Of a stretch of 11,282 nt of DNA, positions 7,395 to 11,282 are shown in pieces. The stretch lies in assembly GCA_017417085.1 (NCBI GenBank), contig JAFPZV010000113.1, forward strand, positions 1 to 11,282, in the 5' to 3' direction. The position numbers were made by a program, and so were the translations under genes. Every line of letters begins with the position of its first letter. Within the stretch, counting starts at the first letter, position 1. This stretch comes from Deltaproteobacteria bacterium (lineage in GTDB: Bacteria; Desulfobacterota; Desulfuromonadia; Desulfuromonadales; JAAYDE01). Below the pieces are notes generated by a model. It had not been told where the DNA came from. It saw only the letters and a list, made by a program, of their open reading frames with translations, and did not search any database.

Positions 7395-7441
7395 TTGCGG
7401 GAATGAGGCTTGAAGAAAGCCTGATTCCCGCAATGTTGTTT
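7395..7441 (+). terminator. Strong hairpin with short T-rich tail between ptsN and rapZ; probable terminator
   Basis: Arms TTGCGGGAAT (7395-7404) and ATTCCCGCAA (7424-7433) pair perfectly over 10 bp. After one G-G mismatch, AGGCTT pairs with AAAGCCT over 6 bp around a 5-nt GAAGA loop. The tail TGTTGTTT (7434-7441) is T-rich but interrupted, so termination may be partial. It would end or attenuate the rpoN-hpf-ptsN transcript before rapZ. A dispersed palindromic repeat or the 3' end of a small RNA are alternatives. Confidence 0.5.
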
Positions 7442-7550
7442 CATCGCCGTTTGAAAAGTTGCAACCCGAAAGCCGCATGGTTATTTTGCTTTTTGTCAAT
7501 TTCCAGAGGCTGAAAGCCGGTTGCCGAACCCTTTGATTTCAGGTGCTTCC

Positions 7551-8429
7551 ATGAAAAACGTTCCTGCAACCCTCGTCATTGTTTCCGGTTTGTCCGGTTC
7601 GGGCAAAAGCACGGCGGCCCGGGCGCTGGAAGACGAGCAGTACTTCGTCGTGGACAATCTTCCGGTGATCTTTCTTCGGGATTTTCTCGATTCCCATGCG
7701 AAAAACGGTCTTGATGCCAAAGTGGCGGTTGTGCTGGATGTGCGCAATCGTTGGTATCTGGAGCAGTTTCCGCAGATTCTGACCGATATCCGCCGCGAGG
7801 GGTACAAGGCCGATCTCTTTTTCTTCGACGCTTCGGACGAGGCGCTTTTGCGGCGCTTTTCCGAAACACGCCGCCGCCATCCGCTCATGAGCGCGGGGAA
7901 TTTGCCTGCGGCCATTCTGGAGGAGCGGCGTCTGCTGGAGAAGGTCCGGGATCTGGCCACCCTGGTGTTTGACACGACGGGGCTGACCGTCCATGAACTG
8001 CGGCGCAAAATCATGGAAATCGTGCATCAGGGGACGATGGAGCGCATTCCCATGTCGGTGCATGTCCAGTCGTTTGGCTACCGTTTCGGCATTCCGCCGG
8101 AATCGGACATAGTGCTGGATGTGCGTTTCATGAAGAATCCCTATTTTGTGGATGCCCTGCGGCCCCTGACCGGGCGGGATGCCGAGGTCGGGGCCTTTAT
8201 GGCGGCCCAGCCGGAATTCCGGTCCTTTCTGGAGCACCTGGTGAGCATGCTGTGTTTTCTGCTGCCGGAATATGAAAGGGAAAACAAGAGCTACCTGACA
8301 ATTTCCATCGGATGCACCGCCGGGCGTCACCGGAGCGTGGCGGTGACGGAGGAACTGCGCCGGCGCCTTGCCGAAAAGGGGATTATTACCTCGATGACGC
8401 ATCGGGATCTGGGACGGAACATGAAGTGA
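7551..8429 (+). CDS. rapZ: RNase adapter / nucleotide-binding protein RapZ (YvcJ family)
   Basis: P-loop protein; in E. coli it binds the small RNAs GlmY and GlmZ and guides RNase E to set GlmS levels, and in Bacillus the orthologue YvcJ hydrolyses nucleotides. Its targets in this organism are unknown. The product is 292 residues, normal length. Walker A is GLSGSGKS (13-20), followed by VVDNLPV (32-38, the family DNLP motif) and VVLDVRNR. The C-terminal domain has YRFGIPPESDIVLDVRF and ISIGCTAGRHRSV. The usual form of the last motif is GCTGGxHRSV, so one glycine is Ala here (residue 257). ATG 7551 has AGGTG (7541-7545) at 5 nt; TTG 7521 is in frame but less likely. It lies after the structured gap and may be transcribed partly by readthrough. 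Confidence 0.95.
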   Translation: MKNVPATLVIVSGLSGSGKSTAARALEDEQYFVVDNLPVIFLRDFLDSHAKNGLDAKVAVVLDVRNRWYLEQFPQILTDIRREGYKADLFFFDASDEALLRRFSETRRRHPLMSAGNLPAAILEERRLLEKVRDLATLVFDTTGLTVHELRRKIMEIVHQGTMERIPMSVHVQSFGYRFGIPPESDIVLDVRFMKNPYFVDALRPLTGRDAEVGAFMAAQPEFRSFLEHLVSMLCFLLPEYERENKSYLTISIGCTAGRHRSVAVTEELRRRLAEKGIITSMTHRDLGRNMK

Positions 8430-8446
8430 CGGCGAGTGCGGAACGC

Positions 8447-8470
8447 TTTGCCGGCAAAAGGCAAATTTTT
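8447..8470 (+). terminator. Probable Rho-independent terminator after rapZ
   Basis: TTTGCC (8447-8452) pairs with GGCAAA (8460-8465) around a 7-nt loop and is followed at once by TTTTT (8466-8470). It begins 18 nt after the rapZ stop. The stem is only 6 bp with three G-C pairs, so strength is probably moderate. It would close the long operon and make metK a separate unit. Confidence 0.5.
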
Positions 8471-8503
8471 GATAAACAACACAATTGATTCGATTTTACC
8501 GTG

Positions 8504-8510
8504 AAAGGAG
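8504..8510 (+). promoter_or_regulatory. Ribosome binding site of metK
   Basis: AAAGGAG sits 11 nt before ATG 8522 and excludes the in-frame GTG 8501, which would place this site inside the gene. The ATG start also gives the conserved [19 protein letters not shown]-terminus. No recognisable SAM riboswitch fold was seen in the 92-nt leader. Confidence 0.7.
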
Positions 8511-8521
8511 TTGCACAAACA

Positions 8522-9685
8522 ATGGCGGACTACATTTTTTCTTCCGAGTCAGTGACCGAAGGCCATCCGGACAAGATGTGCGATCAGATTTCCGACGCGG
8601 TTTTGGATGCCATACTGACCCAGGATGCCGGGGCACGGGTGGCGTGCGAATCTCTGGTTTCGGCGGAGATGGCGATGATCGCCGGCGAAGTGACCACGAC
8701 CGCCCTGGTTGATATCCCCGCTCTGGTCCGTAAAGTTATTCTGGATATTGGATACAACGACAGCGCCATGGGTTTTGACGGCAACAGCTGCGCGATCCTT
8801 GTGGCGCTGGGACGGCAGTCGCCGGATATTTCCCAGGGCGTGACCGCCGGGGAAGGCCTGTTCAAGGAGCAGGGCGCGGGCGATCAGGGCATCATGTTTG
8901 GCTATGCCTGCCGGGAAACCCCCGAACTGATGCCGATGCCGATAATCTTTGCGCACCGGCTGACCCAGCGCCTTGCCGAAGCGCGCCGCGAAGGAGTCCT
9001 GCCTTTCCTGCGTCCGGATGGCAAATCCCAGGTTTCCGTGGAATACCGGGACGGGCGTCCGGTGCGGGTGGATACGGTGGTGATGTCTTCCCAGCATACG
9101 GATGATGTCGCCTACGAGACCATCAAGGAAGGGATTATCGAGGAAGTGATCCGGAAGACCATTCCGGAGGAGCTTCTGGACAGCCGCAGCCGTTTTCTGG
9201 TCAACCCCACGGGCAAATTCGTGGTGGGCGGCCCGAAGGGAGATTGCGGGCTGACCGGCCGCAAGATCATTGTGGATACCTATGGCGGCGCCAGCCGGCA
9301 TGGCGGCGGCGCGTTTTCCGGCAAGGATCCGAGCAAGGTGGACCGCAGCGCCGCCTACATGGCGCGTTACATTGCCAAGAATGTGGTGGCGGCGGGGCTG
9401 GCCGAACGTTGCGAACTGCAGATCGCCTACGCCATCGGAGTGGCCGAACCGGTGTCGGTCATGGTGCAGACCTTTGGTACGGAGGCGATTGCGCCGGAAC
9501 GCATCGCGCAGCTGATCCGCGAGAATTTCGATCTGCGTCCGGCGGAGATTATCCGCGCGCTGGATCTGCGGCGTCCGATTTACCGCCAGACCGCGGCTTA
9601 CGGCCATTTTGGCCGGGAACTGCCGGGATTTTCCTGGGAACGGACGGATCGCGCGGAAACCCTGCGGAAACAGGCCGGCTGCTGA
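8522..9685 (+). CDS. metK: S-adenosylmethionine synthetase
   Basis: Makes S-adenosylmethionine, the main methyl donor, from methionine and ATP in the cytoplasm. The product is 387 residues (E. coli MetK is about 384) and looks complete. The N-terminal active-site segment [21 protein letters not shown] contains His15 and Asp17. [12 protein letters not shown] (118-129) is the ATP-binding signature. [25 protein letters not shown] sequence starts at 236, and the phosphate loop [19 protein letters not shown] follows at 261. ATG 8522 is chosen for its ribosome site and the family N-terminus. It follows the rapZ terminator and is probably expressed on its own or with the downstream gene. A clear -35/-10 pair was not found. 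The ahcY gene, often near metK, is not in the window. Confidence 0.98.
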   Translation: MADYIFSSESVTEGHPDKMCDQISDAVLDAILTQDAGARVACESLVSAEMAMIAGEVTTTALVDIPALVRKVILDIGYNDSAMGFDGNSCAILVALGRQSPDISQGVTAGEGLFKEQGAGDQGIMFGYACRETPELMPMPIIFAHRLTQRLAEARREGVLPFLRPDGKSQVSVEYRDGRPVRVDTVVMSSQHTDDVAYETIKEGIIEEVIRKTIPEELLDSRSRFLVNPTGKFVVGGPKGDCGLTGRKIIVDTYGGASRHGGGAFSGKDPSKVDRSAAYMARYIAKNVVAAGLAERCELQIAYAIGVAEPVSVMVQTFGTEAIAPERIAQLIRENFDLRPAEIIRALDLRRPIYRQTAAYGHFGRELPGFSWERTDRAETLRKQAGC

Positions 9686-9757
9686 AAAAGTCTTTTTGGA
9701 AACATGTCGTTTTGAAACGGATCCTGTTGGTGAAAACACTTTGGAAAGGTGCTTGCC

Positions 9758-11068
9758 ATGAAAAAGATCTATGTGCTGGATACCAATGTTCTGCTGCATG
9801 ACGCGCATGCGTTGTTCAACTTTGCCGATAACGAGCTGGTCATCCCCCTGACGGTTCTGGAGGAACTGGACAAGTTTAAGAAGAACCAGGATGAAACCGG
9901 GCGCAATGCCCGTCAGGTTTCCCGCACGCTGGACGGCCTGCGGGCGAAGGGACGGCTGACGGACGGCGTGGCGCTGGAATCCGGCGGGGTCCTTCGGGTG
10001 GTGGCCTGTGACCGGGACGCTTTGGAGCTTCTGCCTCTGGCCCTGAAAGCCGACGTCCCCGACAACCGGATTTTGGCGGTGGCCATGTGGATGGTCGAAA
10101 CCCGGAAGGAGCTGCCGGTCATCTTTGTGACCAAGGATGTGAATCTGCGCATCAAGGCGGATACCGCCGGCCTGACGGCGCAGGATTACGAATCGGACAA
10201 GGTTGCGGTGGACGATCTCTACAGCGGAATCGTGCGGCTGAGCGTTCCGGCGGGCGATATCGATCGTTTCCAGGGACAGGGTTTTCTGGAAATGAAGGAA
10301 GCGCTTTCTCCCAACCAGTGCGTGATTCTGGAGGATGACGGCAATCCCAACCATGTGGGCGTGGGGCGCTATCAGGCTGCCACGAATCGTGTTGTTCCGC
10401 TGAAAAACTTGACCAAAGACGGCGTCTGGGGCATCAAGCCGCGCAATGTGGAACAGCAGTTCGCCCTGGATCTGCTGCTGGACGACAACCTGCAACTGGT
10501 GACCATCAACGGCAAGGCCGGGACGGGCAAAACCCTGCTGGCCATCGCGGTGGGGCTGCTCAAGGTGGCCGACAAGAAACTGTTCAGCCGCCTGCTGATT
10601 TCGCGGCCGATCTTTCCCATGGGCAAGGATCTGGGCTTTCTTCCGGGCGGCGTGGAGGAAAAGCTCACGCCCTGGATGCAGCCGATCTTCGACAATGTCG
10701 ATCTGCTTCTGGAAAGCACCGACAAGCGCAAACGCAGCTACCACGATCTGGTGGACATGGGGATTCTGCAGATCGAGCCGCTGACCTACATCCGGGGGCG
10801 TTCCATTCCCAAGCAGTACATGATTGTGGACGAGGCGCAGAATCTCACGCCCCACGAGGTCAAGACCATCATCACCCGCGCGGGGCAGGGACCCAAGATC
10901 GTGCTTACCGGCGATCCCTACCAGATCGACAATCCCTACATCGACTCCTCCAGCAACGGCCTCAACTACGCGGTTTCGCGTTTCCGTGGCCAGGAGATCG
11001 CGGGCCATGTCACCCTGGAGAAGGGCGAGCGTTCTCCGCTGGCGGAACTGGCGGCCAATCTTCTGTAA
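9758..11068 (+). CDS. PIN domain-PhoH ATPase fusion (PhoH-like, YlaK/PhoH2 type)
   Basis: Predicted cytoplasmic RNA-acting protein: PIN domains are Mg-dependent ribonucleases, and the PhoH part is an SF1-related ATPase. Mycobacterial PhoH2, with the same architecture, has reported RNA helicase and RNase activity. The product is 436 residues. The PIN domain spans about 1-140, with acidic residues Asp8 (VLDTNVLLHD), Glu35/36 (VLEELDKF), Asp102 (PDNRILAVA) and Asp127 (VTKDVNLR), so the nuclease site looks intact. In the PhoH domain, from about 230, Walker A is GKAGTGKT (252-259), Walker B is MIVDEAQNL (355-363), and LTGDPYQID (383-391) follows. ATG 9758 has AAAGG (9745-9749) at 8 nt; the in-frame GTG at 9749 overlaps that site. 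It lies 72 nt after metK and 12 nt before tsaD, so it is likely co-transcribed with tsaD. Confidence 0.93.
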   Translation: MKKIYVLDTNVLLHDAHALFNFADNELVIPLTVLEELDKFKKNQDETGRNARQVSRTLDGLRAKGRLTDGVALESGGVLRVVACDRDALELLPLALKADVPDNRILAVAMWMVETRKELPVIFVTKDVNLRIKADTAGLTAQDYESDKVAVDDLYSGIVRLSVPAGDIDRFQGQGFLEMKEALSPNQCVILEDDGNPNHVGVGRYQAATNRVVPLKNLTKDGVWGIKPRNVEQQFALDLLLDDNLQLVTINGKAGTGKTLLAIAVGLLKVADKKLFSRLLISRPIFPMGKDLGFLPGGVEEKLTPWMQPIFDNVDLLLESTDKRKRSYHDLVDMGILQIEPLTYIRGRSIPKQYMIVDEAQNLTPHEVKTIITRAGQGPKIVLTGDPYQIDNPYIDSSSNGLNYAVSRFRGQEIAGHVTLEKGERSPLAELAANLL

Positions 11069-11080
11069 GGACCTTTTCCC

Positions 11081-11282
11081 ATGCTGCTGCTTGCTCTGGA
11101 GTCTTCCTGCGATGAAACTTCCGCGGCCGTGGTGCGTGACGGCCGCGCGATACTTTCCAATATCGTCGCCTCGCAGATTGATGTGCATGCCGAATATGGC
11201 GGTGTGGTGCCGGAACTGGCCTCGCGCAAGCATCTGGAGGCGATAGGGCCGGTCATCGATCAGGCGCTCTCCCAGGCCGGCG
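11081..11282 (+). CDS. tsaD: tRNA N6-adenosine threonylcarbamoyltransferase, 5' part; 3' end outside window
   Basis: Transfers the threonylcarbamoyl group to A37 of tRNAs that read ANN codons, acting with TsaB and TsaE. The first 67 residues are present out of about 340. They match the conserved N-terminus of the ASKHA-fold TsaD/Kae1/YgjD family: [15 protein letters not shown] (4-18) followed by [20 protein letters not shown] (31-50). The metal-binding HxxxH motif would lie beyond the window edge. ATG 11081 begins 12 nt after the PIN-PhoH stop, with AAGGA (11067-11071) overlapping that stop at 9 nt, so the two genes are probably co-translated. The cut at the right edge is an effect of the window, not a truncation of the gene. 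Confidence 0.96.
   Translation, partial: MLLLALESSCDETSAAVVRDGRAILSNIVASQIDVHAEYGGVVPELASRKHLEAIGPVIDQALSQAG

Larger units (their letters stand above)
7295..7550. other. Structured gene-free stretch between ptsN and rapZ
   Basis: This 256-nt stretch is the longest non-coding interval in the window. It contains two well-formed hairpins (7331-7361 and 7395-7433), a weaker AAAGA/TCTTT stem (7374-7388), and a small GGCT/AGCC stem (7508-7518) shortly before rapZ. A 69-codon frame at 7304-7513 exists, but it lacks a convincing ribosome site, has shadow-like composition and crosses both hairpins, so I do not call it a gene. I found no convincing sigma-70 or sigma-54 promoter upstream of rapZ. No hprK or npr remnant is recognisable. 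Confidence 0.5.

Noticed and set aside
7304..7513. 69-codon plus-strand frame in the ptsN-rapZ gap
   Set aside because: No good ribosome site, no recognisable domain, and it runs through two hairpins that better explain the DNA.
7539..8402. 287-codon minus-strand frame over rapZ
   Set aside because: Exact complement of rapZ codons, with typical shadow composition.
8469..8498. Sigma-70 promoter TTGATA plus AT-rich -10 upstream of metK
   Set aside because: The -35 is fair, but the -10 at 17-18 nt (GATTTT or ATTTTA) is poor, so it is not strong enough to annotate.
8430..8521. Possible SAM riboswitch in the metK leader
   Set aside because: The 92 nt hold a rapZ terminator and a ribosome site; I could not match the SAM-I, SAM-II or SAM/SAH folds by eye.
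9686..9757. Terminator between metK and the PIN-PhoH gene
   Set aside because: Only an A-run/T-run pairing with a 3-nt loop and no G-C stem was seen.
8549..11233. 894-codon open frame on the minus strand across metK, PIN-PhoH and the start of tsaD
   Set aside because: metK, the PhoH gene and tsaD share one reading register, and this frame is exactly the reverse complement of their codons. A stop would need a forward TTA, CTA or TCA codon, which these GC-rich genes avoid. The product is rich in His, Arg, Gln and Gly and has no recognisable domain.

Overview
The window is a compact chromosomal block of housekeeping genes from a Gram-negative bacterium, and every gene is on the + strand. It holds eleven complete genes plus the 3' part of pyrG at the left edge and the 5' part of tsaD at the right edge. 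LPS genes (kdsD, kdsC, lptC, lptA, lptB) followed by rpoN, hpf, ptsN and rapZ mark a proteobacterium in the broad sense. The two-domain (long) HPF and the PIN-PhoH fusion argue against an enterobacterium. From memory, the order pyrG-(kdsA)-kdsD-kdsC-lptC-lptA-lptB-rpoN-hpf-...-rapZ-...-metK resembles Desulfuromonadales/Geobacter-type Desulfobacterota, so that is my best guess. I cannot test it with a search, and I would not name a genus.

Layout. Positions 2-1231 are the end of CTP synthase, which supplies CTP for making CMP-Kdo. Positions 1287-4717 form a tight LPS cassette: Kdo precursor enzymes (KdsD, KdsC), then the Lpt transport parts LptC (inner-membrane anchored), LptA (periplasmic bridge) and LptB (ATPase). 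Spacings there are 1-nt or 23-nt overlaps or 30 nt. Positions 4782-7294 carry sigma-54, the ribosome hibernation factor and the nitrogen-PTS EIIA protein, with gaps of 22-64 nt. A 256-nt gene-free stretch with two clear hairpins (7295-7550) separates ptsN from rapZ (7551-8429). A likely intrinsic terminator follows rapZ. Positions 8522-11282 hold metK, a PIN-PhoH ATPase and the start of tsaD.

Working together, pyrG, kdsD and kdsC feed Kdo synthesis and activation, and LptA/B/C carry finished LPS to the outer membrane. RpoN, HPF, PtsN and RapZ are the regulatory group that commonly travels with lptB in proteobacteria. MetK makes S-adenosylmethionine. The PIN-PhoH protein and TsaD suggest an RNA and tRNA maintenance segment.

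I see no mobile element, CRISPR array, tRNA, rRNA or unknown multi-gene system. The least explained DNA is the structured gap between ptsN and rapZ. Smaller points are the absence of kdsA and hprK from the places where I recall them in related clusters, and A8/T8 runs inside kdsD and lptC. Several long minus-strand ORFs, including one of 894 codons, are register-matched shadows of the real genes.
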